From: Gemmataceae bacterium
GTDB lineage: Bacteria; Planctomycetota; Planctomycetia; Gemmatales; Gemmataceae
DNA length: 57,640 nt
Assembly (NCBI GenBank): GCA_009692065.1
Contig: SHZY01000013.1
Span: 1-57,640, forward strand
Reading direction: 5' to 3'
This document shows, piece by piece, positions 27,882 to 36,600 of this stretch (position 1 is the first letter of the stretch; every line of letters begins with the position of its first letter). The position numbers and the translations under genes are program-made. The notes beneath the pieces are model-generated. The model was not told where the DNA came from. It searched no databases and saw only the letters and a program-made list of their open reading frames with translations.

Positions 27882-29153
27882 TTACGCACTCTTGCGCAAC
27901 TGCCGCTGCTCGCTCTCGCGCATCGCGCGGCGGCGTTCTTCTTGCGTCTCGTCCAGCAGCCACGCGTACAGCGCCTTGTGGGCGTCGGTCAGCGTGATGC
28001 CGCGGCGGTTCATGGCGATCTCGGCGGTCGTCAGGAGTTGCTCCAGCGTGAACGCTTCGCGCAGGCTGCCATTCCACCAGCTCGTGAAGCTCGGCACATA
28101 CTTCGGCGCGAAACGACCGGCCGGCAGAAGGTTGCAGAACGCGCCGACGCTGGTGCCGGTGTTGAACAGCGTCCCCAGGCCTGTCTTGGTGTGATCGCCG
28201 AGGAAGCAGCCAACCTTGCTCATGCCGGTGGGCACGGGCACTCCGGCCACGGTCACGGTGACTTCGCCGTAGTCGTTGCGCAGATCGCTGTTGTGCGTGC
28301 CGGCGCCGAGGTTGCCCCATTCGCCGACGTAACTGTGGCCCAAGAATCCGTCGTGATACTTGTTTGAGTAGCCGTGCAGGATGCTCGCCTCGACCTCGCC
28401 GCCGACCCGGCACTGCGGGCCAATTGACGTGCCCGCGCGAATCTTCGCGCCATAGATTTGCGACTTCGGCCCGATGTAGCACGGTCCTTCGAGCCGGCTG
28501 AAGGCGGTGATGACCGCGTCCTCGTCGATGACCACCGGCCCCAGCGTGGTGTCGGCGACGACCATCGGCTCGATGCGGGCCGAGGGCGCGATCCAGAGAT
28601 TGCCGAGCGGGCCGGCGACGACCAGGGTTGGGCGCTCCCAGGTTTCCTTCACAGGTTTTAGCCAGGCGAAATCGTGCGTAATCTCACTCGCGTTTTGGTC
28701 GACAAGGTCCCACAGATAAGTAATAATCCTCCCCCCCGCAGGCTGGACAGCCAACGTTTGCTGCCATTCTTCGAGAAGTTCACTCAGACCATCGAGCGAG
28801 ATCGCCATCGCCGTATGATGCAGGACGACATACGCAACCGTGTCGCCGACCATGCCGACGCAGGAACTCGCCGGCAGCGTGAATCCGTCATCGGGCGGCA
28901 GCCAGCGGCCATTGACAAGGACCAAGCTATCCGTGTGCAGCCAAGCCGAGTCATTGACCGGCACGTTCGGATGCTGAAGGTTGAAAAGTTCTTCGAGCGG
29001 CGGACGGACTAGAGCGCCCCACTCCTCGACGCCGACGGCGCGACGCTGCTTTTCGCCGAGCGTCGTGAATCCGCAGCGCAGGTCGAAGACTGGCCGCGTC
29101 AGGCTGAGGGGTTCGAGTTGCTCGATTCCGTCTTCCCAGAGGCAGAGCCGCAT
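27882..29153 (-). CDS. GlmU-like sugar nucleotidyltransferase / left-handed beta-helix protein
   Basis: A 423-aa protein of the putative sugar nucleotidyltransferase family related to GlmU. The N-terminal third starts CLWEDGIEQLEPLSLTRPVF, the characteristic opening of that family. The C-terminal half is a left-handed beta-helix of hexapeptide repeats with GlmU-like SNKYHDGFLGHSYVGEWGNL and KTGLGTLFNTG. Whether it makes UDP-GlcNAc or another activated sugar cannot be said. AAGGA lies 6 bp before ATG 29153. Confidence 0.86.
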   Translation of the reverse strand: MRLCLWEDGIEQLEPLSLTRPVFDLRCGFTTLGEKQRRAVGVEEWGALVRPPLEELFNLQHPNVPVNDSAWLHTDSLVLVNGRWLPPDDGFTLPASSCVGMVGDTVAYVVLHHTAMAISLDGLSELLEEWQQTLAVQPAGGRIITYLWDLVDQNASEITHDFAWLKPVKETWERPTLVVAGPLGNLWIAPSARIEPMVVADTTLGPVVIDEDAVITAFSRLEGPCYIGPKSQIYGAKIRAGTSIGPQCRVGGEVEASILHGYSNKYHDGFLGHSYVGEWGNLGAGTHNSDLRNDYGEVTVTVAGVPVPTGMSKVGCFLGDHTKTGLGTLFNTGTSVGAFCNLLPAGRFAPKYVPSFTSWWNGSLREAFTLEQLLTTAEIAMNRRGITLTDAHKALYAWLLDETQEERRRAMRESEQRQLRKSA

Positions 29154-29494
29154 GGCGAATCCTTTCGCTCTAATCCGCTTCCAGATCCGTCGCTCGCGCG
29201 TCCGGCTAACATGCGATCATAACGCGCGTCGGCGTGGGCGTCCTACGCCAGTTTTTGGCAGGCGTACTTTACCGAGAATCTGGGGAATGCCGGAAAATGC
29301 GGCAATGCGTCTCACACCGTCGGCTCAAGTTTTGTGCAAAATGATCGATTTCGCGAAGAAACGCTGGCAAGCTGGAGAAAAAGGACGAAAGAATCGGCAA
29401 CCCAGGGGCAGCAACCCCCGGGATCGGTCATAATTGCCTAAAGTCTCCCGCGCGCACCATCATTCCATACTGTCCGCAAGCAATCGAGTCTCCC
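29154..29494. other. intergenic region (341 bp) between divergent genes
   Basis: It separates the minus-strand GlmU-like gene from the plus-strand 46-aa gene and must hold both promoters. I see no convincing promoter hexamers, RNA gene or strong palindrome in it. Confidence 0.5.
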
Positions 29495-29635
29495 ATGCCG
29501 AACGACGCGAAGTTGGGCTTGGTGCTGGGCGTTGCCATCGTGGTGGTGATTGCGCTGGTGTTCTTCCGCGCCGATCCGATTGCCGCGCGGTCGTCGCCGG
29601 ATGCGGGACGGTCGACGACGGCCATCCAACGGTAG
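29495..29635 (+). CDS. 46-aa single-pass membrane microprotein
   Basis: ATG 29495 opens a 46-codon frame: MPNDAKLGLVLGVAIVVVIA, then LVFFRADPIAARS and a polar tail ending TTAIQR. It has one clear TM helix (about residues 7-24), a positive residue after it and a short soluble tail. I recall similar short proteins starting MPNDAKLGL.. in planctomycetes, but no function. It lies 4 bp from the convergent kelch-like gene's stop. Confidence 0.65.
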   Translation: MPNDAKLGLVLGVAIVVVIALVFFRADPIAARSSPDAGRSTTAIQR

Positions 29636-29639
29636 CCGA

Positions 29640-30686
29640 TCAGCGCTTTTTTCGCGTCAACTTCCACACATCGCTTGCCATGTTGTTGCCGGCGACCATC
29701 CATAATGCGCCGTCATGGACAAAGACGCTGGCGGCGTGGCGCGGGGCCCACGGTGTCTTGGGCACTTCGTGCCAGGTGACGCCGTCTGCCGAATGCCAGA
29801 CGTCGTTGCGGTTGCCCTTGGCATAGCCTTCCATGACCCAGAGGCGCTCGTCGAAGACAGCAACCTCGTGATACTGGCGCGGCGCCCACGGGGCGGCTGC
29901 GGTGTGCTGCTTCCACTCAATGCCGTCGGCAGAGCTCCACACATCGTTGAAGTACTTGCGCGCGGGGACCTTGGGCGTATCGTAAGTACCGCCGCCGAGG
30001 ATCCAGATGCGGCCCTTGAACACCGCACTGCCGCCGATCATGCCGCGCTGGGGCCAGAATGGCTCCTTCGGCTTCACTTCCGTCCAGTTGATGCCGTCGG
30101 CGGAATTCCAGACGTCGCGGTAGAAGACCTCCTTGCCGGCGGCAATGTTCGGGATGGTCTGACCGCCGATCACCCAGATCTTGTCGTTGAAGGCGACCGT
30201 ATAGTGCAGGGCGCGAGGCCCCCACGGGACCGGTTTGCCCTTGTTGACGTAGGTCCAGTTCTTGCCGTCGGTGGAGTTCCAGACGTCGGAGTGGTAGTGC
30301 CCTTGATTAACATCGCCGCCGACGATCCACATCTTGTCTTGATGGACGACATAGCCCGCGGTATGGCGGCCTTCCCAGTCCTTGGTGGAATCGAACTTGC
30401 GATCGAGGAACGTATTGGCCTTGTCGAGCCGCCAGTCCTTGCCGTCGGAGGAGCTCCAGACTTCATTGTTGCAAATGCGCGGGAAGTGCTTCTTGCCGCC
30501 TGGGTTCCAGCCACCGATAAACCACATCCGGCCCTGGAAGGTCAGCGCGCCGGCGCCATCGCGCGGGGCGAATTGGGCCTTGGCGTTTACCTGCTGCCAG
30601 GCGTATTCGGGGACGTCTTGGGCGGAGACTGGAGCCGCCAAGGCTAAAAAGAGCATCGGAACTAGCGTTGAATAATTTCGCTTCAT
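29640..30686 (-). CDS. secreted kelch-like beta-propeller protein
   Basis: A 348-aa exported protein with a signal peptide (STLVPMLFLALAAPVSAQ). At least five kelch-type repeats follow, each with a G-G pair and W (IWVIGGQTIPNI, IWILGGGTYDTP, NDVWSSADGIEWK). Such propellers bind proteins or carbohydrates. No galactose-oxidase copper site is apparent. ATG 30686 (MKRNYST) is chosen so that the signal peptide is N-terminal; codons upstream to 30746 are probably untranslated. Divergent from the hydrolase at 30807. Confidence 0.85.
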   Translation of the reverse strand: MKRNYSTLVPMLFLALAAPVSAQDVPEYAWQQVNAKAQFAPRDGAGALTFQGRMWFIGGWNPGGKKHFPRICNNEVWSSSDGKDWRLDKANTFLDRKFDSTKDWEGRHTAGYVVHQDKMWIVGGDVNQGHYHSDVWNSTDGKNWTYVNKGKPVPWGPRALHYTVAFNDKIWVIGGQTIPNIAAGKEVFYRDVWNSADGINWTEVKPKEPFWPQRGMIGGSAVFKGRIWILGGGTYDTPKVPARKYFNDVWSSADGIEWKQHTAAAPWAPRQYHEVAVFDERLWVMEGYAKGNRNDVWHSADGVTWHEVPKTPWAPRHAASVFVHDGALWMVAGNNMASDVWKLTRKKR

Positions 30687-30731
30687 GACGCACCTGATCC
30701 TACACGCCGACGGCGCGGCTTCTCTTTTGTC

Positions 30732-30759
30732 TTGATCCGATTGCACGTTGCGTTAGTAT
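30732..30759 (+). promoter_or_regulatory. candidate sigma-70 promoter of the 30807 hydrolase
   Basis: TTGATC at 30732-30737 and TAGTAT at 30754-30759 are spaced by 16 bp. They lie about 50 bp before ATG 30807, which itself has AAGGGAGA 6 bp upstream. Hexamers match four of six consensus bases each, so this is a modest candidate. Confidence 0.35.
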
Positions 30760-30806
30760 ATGGGCTGAGGCAGTCGTCTTGATGAGCATTGCAAGGGAGA
30801 TTCAAC

Positions 30807-31763
30807 ATGCCGATTCGCACGCTTGGCGGCCTGGTCCTCTTCCTGTCCCTGCTGGCATTCTGGACAACGCCGCACAACACCTCCGCGCAGGACAAGACCG
30901 AACCCAAAGCCGAACCCAAAAAAGTCGCAGCGCCGTACGCAACCGCGCCCGACAAGCCGCTCGATCCCAAGGAGGAGGTCGTCAACGAGGCGGACAATCA
31001 CACTCAGTACCGCGTCGAATTCAACGGCATCAAAGGCGATCGCGTGCCGGCCTACCTTTATGTGCCGAAGAACAAGGACGGGCGGCTCAAAGACTGCCCC
31101 GCCATCCTCTTGCAATACGGCAGCGGCGGCAACAAGAAGACCAACTACATCGTCGAGATCGGCAAACTCTTCGTCGGCCGCGGCTATGTCGTCATCACCA
31201 TCGACTCCCCCAATCAAGGCGAACGCAAGGGCAAGGACAAGAAGGCCAACGATATCCTTGGCCTCCTCGGCACCGAAATGGTCATGCACTACTGCGGCGA
31301 CTATAGCCGGGCCGTCGATTACCTTGCCGCGCGGCCCGAGGTGAACAAGGATCGGCTCGGCTACGTCGGTCTGAGCTGGGGCGCCATCACCGGCATCACC
31401 TATGTCGCCTACGATCAACGCATCAAGGCCATGGGCTCCATGGTCGGCGGCGGCAACTTCCTGGGCCTTTACACCAAAAAGGAAGCCGAGAAGGCGGCAA
31501 CCGAAGGCTCCAAGTCAAGCGATCCCGTCCACCACGTCGCCCGCATCGCCCCGCGGCCCTTGCTCTTCATCAACGTCACCAAGGACCAGTTGATCCTCAA
31601 GTCCTGGGCCGAGTCGCTGCACAAACATGCCGGTGCTGGCTCCAAAGTAGTTTGGCACGATACCGATCACTATTTCAAGACAGTTGACCGCACCGTCGTG
31701 TGCAACTCGGTGATCGACTTCATGGACAAGGAACTTGCCGTGAAGGCGAACGGCAAGAAATAG
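30807..31763 (+). CDS. secreted alpha/beta-hydrolase (acetyl-xylan esterase / dienelactone hydrolase type)
   Basis: A 318-aa exported hydrolase. A signal peptide (LGGLVLFLSLLAFWTTPHNTSA) leads into an alpha/beta-hydrolase core with nucleophile motif YVGLSWGAITG near residue 188 and a candidate His in VVWHDTDHYF near the C-terminus. The length and the PAILLQYGSGGNKK oxyanion-region segment fit acetyl esterases acting on polysaccharides. ATG 30807 is fixed by the strong ribosome site. Divergently transcribed from the kelch-like gene. Confidence 0.85.
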   Translation: MPIRTLGGLVLFLSLLAFWTTPHNTSAQDKTEPKAEPKKVAAPYATAPDKPLDPKEEVVNEADNHTQYRVEFNGIKGDRVPAYLYVPKNKDGRLKDCPAILLQYGSGGNKKTNYIVEIGKLFVGRGYVVITIDSPNQGERKGKDKKANDILGLLGTEMVMHYCGDYSRAVDYLAARPEVNKDRLGYVGLSWGAITGITYVAYDQRIKAMGSMVGGGNFLGLYTKKEAEKAATEGSKSSDPVHHVARIAPRPLLFINVTKDQLILKSWAESLHKHAGAGSKVVWHDTDHYFKTVDRTVVCNSVIDFMDKELAVKANGKK

Positions 31764-31808
31764 CAGACTGCCGTTGGGCGATAAAATAGCTTGCCTTGCG
31801 CGTGCTAG

Positions 31809-31840
<32 letters not shown>

Positions 31841-31957
31841 CGGCACTCCCGGCTTTGCTACGTAATTGCGAAAATCCTCACGTTGGGCAACATGGATAGC
31901 TACCTAATTTCGCGCGCTTAACGTTTTCGGCAATTACGTAGCAAAGCCGGCACTCCC
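31841..31957. mobile_element. MITE-like inverted-repeat element with 10-bp direct repeats
   Basis: CGGCACTCCC occurs at 31841-31850 and again at 31948-31957. Just inside are inverted ends GGCTTTGCTACGTAATTGC (31851-31869) and its exact reverse complement (31929-31947). The element is 97 bp with no coding capacity, so it resembles a non-autonomous insertion with target duplication. Confidence 0.65.
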
Positions 31958-32000
31958 CCCAACCAACGGCATCCCCAGGATGCTGCAAGTCATTTTGGGC

Positions 32001-32211
32001 GTGACCGGCATTCCGCGGTCGGTAATGGAAATGGCTCCATCACGGCAGATCAGCAATTTTCGTGTCGTCTCGAGGCCATCGCCCAACTGCCTGCTGGATC
32101 GGGAGTTGCGCGGAGGCGACGACACGACGCGACACGAGTGTGTAGGAGTATCCCCACAACCTTGACTGCCGAAAAGTTGGCAAAAAGTGGGTTTTGCGGA
32201 ATGCCGGTCAC
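32001..32211. repeat. inverted repeat with 16-bp arms
   Basis: GTGACCGGCATTCCGC at 32001-32016 and its exact reverse complement at 32196-32211, with about 180 bp between. It may be another dispersed element or a remnant of one. Confidence 0.6.
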
Positions 32212-32475
32212 ACCCGGAAAGTGTGAATTTGACCCTTCCTGCTTTCCTGCCTTCCTTATTTTGATTTTGCCTTCGAGTTTTTGTGCAAAGCCCCCCAGCC
32301 CCGACCCACCACCGGGGACGGGAAGAAGGTTACGTGGACTCCAGGGAGTTTTGGAGTTTTTCCGCATCACCTACGACCTTGCAATTGCGGCACGGTTCGG
32401 CGACGATGGAAGGAATTCAACCTCCCCCGCGCGCGCCGAGGGGTCGAGCTTCGTCTTCTCTTCCAGGATGGGCGC

Positions 32476-33045
32476 ATGATGGAAACGGAACTAACCCTGG
32501 TTCACCGGGCTCAGCGCGGTGATCATGCCGCGTTCGAGGAGCTTGTTCGCCGCACCTCCCGGCTCGTTTTTGCGCGTTTGTATCTCGAAACCGGCGATAC
32601 CCATCAGGCGGAAGACCTGCTCCAGGATGCGTTGCTGATTGCCTTTCGAACTCTGGGGCAACTGAAGGAGCTGGATAAGTTTCGTTCCTGGCTCTTGCGG
32701 ATCGCGCAGAATGTCGCCATCGATGCCGGCCGACGGTTGTCCGTCCATAAGCGGGCCCTGGAGCGCGAGACGATCAAGCGGCAGCGACATGGCGACATGA
32801 CGCCGGGGCCGGATGAGGAAGTCGAACAGGAAGAGTTGAGGCAAAAGGTCTTGGTTGTACTGCGGTCGATGCCGGAAGAGTATCGCCTGGCCCTCACGCT
32901 GCACTATCTCGTCGGGGCCGATCACGAAACCATTCAAATGCAGATGGGCTTGACGAACGGCGCGCTGCGCGGCTTGCTGCACCGCGGCATGAACCGGATG
33001 CACGCGGAAATGCACAAAATCCTCGGCGAGCCAGTAGCGTGCTGA
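32476..33045 (+). CDS. ECF-type RNA polymerase sigma factor
   Basis: A 189-aa sigma-70 family factor. Region 2 includes GDTHQAEDLLQDALLIAFR, and FRSWLLRIAQNVAIDAGRR follows. Region 4 includes MPEEYRLALTLHYLVGADHE and a helix-turn-helix LTNGALRGLLHRGMNRM. ATG 32476 is used; a second ATG follows at 32479. The downstream zinc-finger anti-sigma gene strongly suggests a sigma/anti-sigma pair sensing an envelope signal. A family 1 and a family 8 palindrome separate the two genes. Confidence 0.92.
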   Translation: MMETELTLVHRAQRGDHAAFEELVRRTSRLVFARLYLETGDTHQAEDLLQDALLIAFRTLGQLKELDKFRSWLLRIAQNVAIDAGRRLSVHKRALERETIKRQRHGDMTPGPDEEVEQEELRQKVLVVLRSMPEEYRLALTLHYLVGADHETIQMQMGLTNGALRGLLHRGMNRMHAEMHKILGEPVAC

Positions 33046-33054
33046 TCCCGCTTG

Positions 33055-33089
33055 CGTTTAGCGCTCGCGTGACGCCATGCGAGCGCGAA
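33055..33089. repeat. palindrome family 1, degenerate right arm
   Basis: CGTTTAGCGCTCGCGTGACG, then GCGAGCGCGAAGCC; the right arm has lost the TAAAC end. It begins 9 bp after the sigma-factor stop and is followed 7 bp later by a family 8 element. Confidence 0.75.
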
Positions 33090-33096
33090 GCCGTCT

Positions 33097-33205
33097 GTTG
33101 TGGCACGCTCTCCTGACCGTGCCACGGACCCGACCGAAGGTCTCCTGAAACGCCGGGAGACCTGTGGTCGGGGAGAGTGGCACGATCAGGAGACCGTGCC
33201 ACAAC
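33097..33205. repeat. palindrome family 8 (GTTGTGGCACGGTCTCC)
   Basis: Outer arms GTTGTGGCAC..GTGCCACAAC with inner GACCGAAGGTCTCC..GGAGACCTGTGGTC mirror parts. It is a close relative of 50512-50619. It ends 18 bp before the anti-sigma ATG, so it would lie in that gene's 5' leader. Confidence 0.87.
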
Positions 33206-33223
33206 ACTAGATAGGAGTTGACC

Positions 33224-33664
33224 ATGTCGGAACATACCTGGGTACAAGAAAACCTGAACGCCTACGTCACCGGCGGGCTGTCGGCCCAAGAGCGAGGCCG
33301 GGGCGAGAAGCACGTCGCCTCGTGCAGCGAATGCACGCACGAGCAGGCCGACATTTGCGAAACGGAGCAACTCATGGAAGGGATCTTCGCACGCGTTCGC
33401 CCCGATGCCGGCCTGGAGGATCGGGCGATTCACCAGCTTCGGCAAGCGCGCAAGCCGCGGCCCAGCTGGATGCGATTTGTAACTGCCACCGCAGCCGTCA
33501 TCGTCCTCGGCCTGATCGGCGGCGCGGTGCAGATGTTTGCGCTCGATGGGGCGTTGCCATTTCAAGTGGCGCAGGTCGACGGAGGCAGGCCGATGAAGTG
33601 GATGGCAAGAGAAGTTATTTTGGGCAGGTCAGGGTCAAGCAGGGCGGTTTCAAGGAGCCGGTGA
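33224..33664 (+). CDS. zinc-finger anti-sigma factor (frame A of a possibly broken larger gene)
   Basis: A 146-aa frame. The N-terminal zf-HC2 anti-sigma domain has HVASCSECTHEQ (HxxxCxxC), and a TM helix lies near residues 85-105 (FVTATAAVIVLGLIGGAVQM). ATG 33224 has AGGAG 6 bp upstream. After about residue 128 the frame turns Ser/Arg-rich and protein-unlike (GRSGSSRAVSRSR), while the -1 frame (RSYFGQVRVKQGGFKEP) looks real. So the DUF4349 gene downstream was probably fused to it. The ending GTGA overlaps a possible GTG start. It likely restrains the sigma factor at 32476. Confidence 0.8.
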   Translation: MSEHTWVQENLNAYVTGGLSAQERGRGEKHVASCSECTHEQADICETEQLMEGIFARVRPDAGLEDRAIHQLRQARKPRPSWMRFVTATAAVIVLGLIGGAVQMFALDGALPFQVAQVDGGRPMKWMAREVILGRSGSSRAVSRSR

Positions 33665-36600
33665 GCGGGGAGGAGAAATCGATCCCTGAATTCGACACCG
33701 ACCTCATTCACGCGGAGACCATGAAGGACCTGGCTGATGCGCTCAAGCTGAAAAAAACGATTGATACTCGTGGCTACGCCAACAATGAATTGACGCTCGA
33801 CCAGCCCGCTCGTGAAAAAGCGGAAAAGGACGTAAAAACGACCAAGAAAACCTACGACGATATTTCCGCCACGTTCTTCGACGCGAAAGACAAAGAGAAA
33901 GCGGAGCAAGGCAAGGGACAGGGCGAGCAGAAGCCGAGTTTCTACGAACGCCCAAACGCGGATAACAAGCTCACCAAGGTTGGCGACAAGCAGATGGACG
34001 CGGTCCAAAAGCTCAAAGTAACGCTTCGCGAGGAGGAAGGCAAACTCACGAAGGATCTGGAGCATCTGCTGGGAAAGCAAAGCCCGAACGGTGAAGAAAG
34101 GGGTGACAAGGGCGATGGCAAGGATAATGCCGCGGCCCCCTCCAAAACCCCGCCCGTCTTAATTACGAGGGACTCCGAGTCGAAGAAGGGGTCGAAGGGC
34201 AAGTTGGATGATTCCAAGATTCCGGATTTGGTGAAGCTCGACCCGAAGGACCCAACTCCGCCCGGTTTTGGTGGTTTCCAATTCGGCGGCGGTTTTGCCG
34301 GCGGCGGGCCCAATCCCGGTCCAGGCGGCATGGGCGGCGGCATGATGGGTATGGGCGGATTCAACCCATCGCCTCCAGGCGGCGGCATGGCGGGCGTGCC
34401 TAACCCCCTCGTGGTGACGCCGACCCTTGTGCCGACGTCGCCAGGCTACTACCAGCCGATTCTGCCGCCGCCGGTCGCCGTCAAGACCGAATCGCCCAAC
34501 AAGAAAGGCTCTGGAGGCGAGGGAAGCCAAAGCAAGCCGGGCGAGGACAAAAAAACCGCCGGCGAGCCGAAACCCCCCGCCGAGCAGCCCAAGGTTGAGC
34601 CGAAGGATCTAGTTCCGGAAAGCACCAATCGCAAGATCATCCGCACCGGCGATATGGAATTCGAGATCGAGTCGTTCGACAAGTCGGTCGATACCATCAA
34701 CGGGCTCATCAATAACATCAAGGGCGCTTTCATCGCCACGGTCAACAGCGACAAGCTGCCCAACGGCAAGATGCGCGGCTCCGTCGTCGTGCGCATGCCG
34801 CCGCAGAATCTCGACAAGTTCATTTTCGACCTGCGCCGCGACCTGGGCAAATCGGGCGAGCTGAAGAACCAGCGTATCGGCAGCCAGGACGTGACCAAGT
34901 CCTACACCGACATCGAAAGTCGGCTCCGCGCTGCCCGCGCCATTGAAGAACGCCTCATCAACATCATCAAGACCGGCAAGGGCGAAATCAAGGACCTCGT
35001 CGCCGCCGAGCGCGAGCTGGGCGTGTGGCGAACCAAGATCGAGGAGATGGAAGGCGAGATCCGCTACTACAACAACCAGGTATCGCTCAGCACGCTCACC
35101 ATCTCGCTCGCCGAGAAGGAAATTCAAACGCCCACGGCCATCGTCGTCACCGAAACCGTGACCCTGCGGCTCGAAGTCGATGACGTCGCCAAGTCCCATC
35201 AGATTGCGATGAAAGCTATTGACGAATTGAAAGGCAGGATCACGCGATCCGAACTCAAGCAGCACGCCGCGGGCCAGTTCCTGTCGGTCCTGCATGCCGA
35301 GATTCCGCCGAGCCAGAAAGATTCGTTTGTCGATCAACTCAAGAAGCTTGGGCTGGTATCCGACTTCCAGGAGAATCAGCGTCAGCATACCGAAGGCGGC
35401 ACTGGCAAGGCGCCTTCGCTGAAGCCGAAGCAGAACGATGTCTGCTTCGAAATCACCATGCACAACACGGCCAATATCCGCCCGCGCCTGAGCGCCGATC
35501 TGAAAATTGCCACCACCGACGTCCCCGGCGCTTACGCCAAGCTGCTGGCCGCGATCACCAAGGCCAAGGGGCAGGTCCGCGACGCCAAGCTCAACGAGCA
35601 GGACAAGCTCAACATTCACGGGCTGATCGATTTCAACGTACCGACGAGCGAAAAAGCCGCAATTGACAAGCTTCTCGAAGAGATCGGCCCGACGCTGGAG
35701 CGCATCAATGTGCAGGCGCCGCTCAGCGAATTGTCCACGGAGCGCAAGTTCGGCTACACGATTGTGCTGCGTGACTTCGCGAGCATCCCGCCAAAACAAG
35801 CCGTCATCGACGTCATTGCCGCGAACGATGTGCCCGGCGCTTACACCAAGCTGCAAGACGCCATCGCCAAGGCCAAGGGGCAGATCACCGCCGCCAACCT
35901 CAACGAGAAGGACAAGCTGAATATCTTCGCCAAGATCGAGTTCACGGTGCCGAGCGAAGAGAAGAAGGCGATCGAAAAGCTGCTGGAAGAGATCGGCACG
36001 CTCCTGTCGCGCGACAAGTTCGAGGCGCCGCTCAATCAGCTTTCCACCGCGAAGAAGTTCGGCTTCGCGCTGACCCTGCGTGATTTCGCCAGCGTGCCGC
36101 CGCGCCAGGCGGTGGTCCAGATCGTCGCCACCTTCGATGTGGCCGGCAACCTTGCCAAGCTGCAAGACGCCATTCTCAAGGCGAAGGGCCTGGTCGCCGA
36201 CGCCAAGCTCAATGAACAGGACAAGCTCAACATCACGGCTCAAATCGACTTCACGGTTCCCAGCGAAGAACGGAAGGCGTTCGAGAAGCTGCTTGAAGAC
36301 TTTGGCACCGTGGTGTCGCGCAACAACATTCAGACGCCGGCAAACGTCCTGGCGACGACGAAGAAGTTTGGCTTCTCGTTGACCCTGCGCGATTTCGCCA
36401 GCATCCCGCCGAGCAAGGCGGTTGCCCAGATCGTCGCCACCCTGGATGTGGCCGGCAGCCTCACCAAGTTGCAGGACGCAATTCTAAAGGCGAAGGGCCA
36501 AATCTCCGACACCAAGCTCAACGAACAGGACAAACTCAACATCACCGCGCAGATCGACTTCACGATTCCGAGCGAGGAGCGGAAAGCGTTCGAGAGTCTG

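Noticed and set aside
33595..33664. Programmed -1 ribosomal frameshift joining the anti-sigma and DUF4349 frames
   Set aside because: No X XXY YYZ slippery heptamer in the right phase is visible near the break; mutation, sequencing error or coupled re-initiation fit better.
34609..36243. 544-aa minus-strand frame over the DUF4349 repeats
   Set aside because: Its apparent repeats mirror the 309-bp coding repeats of the real gene on the other strand.
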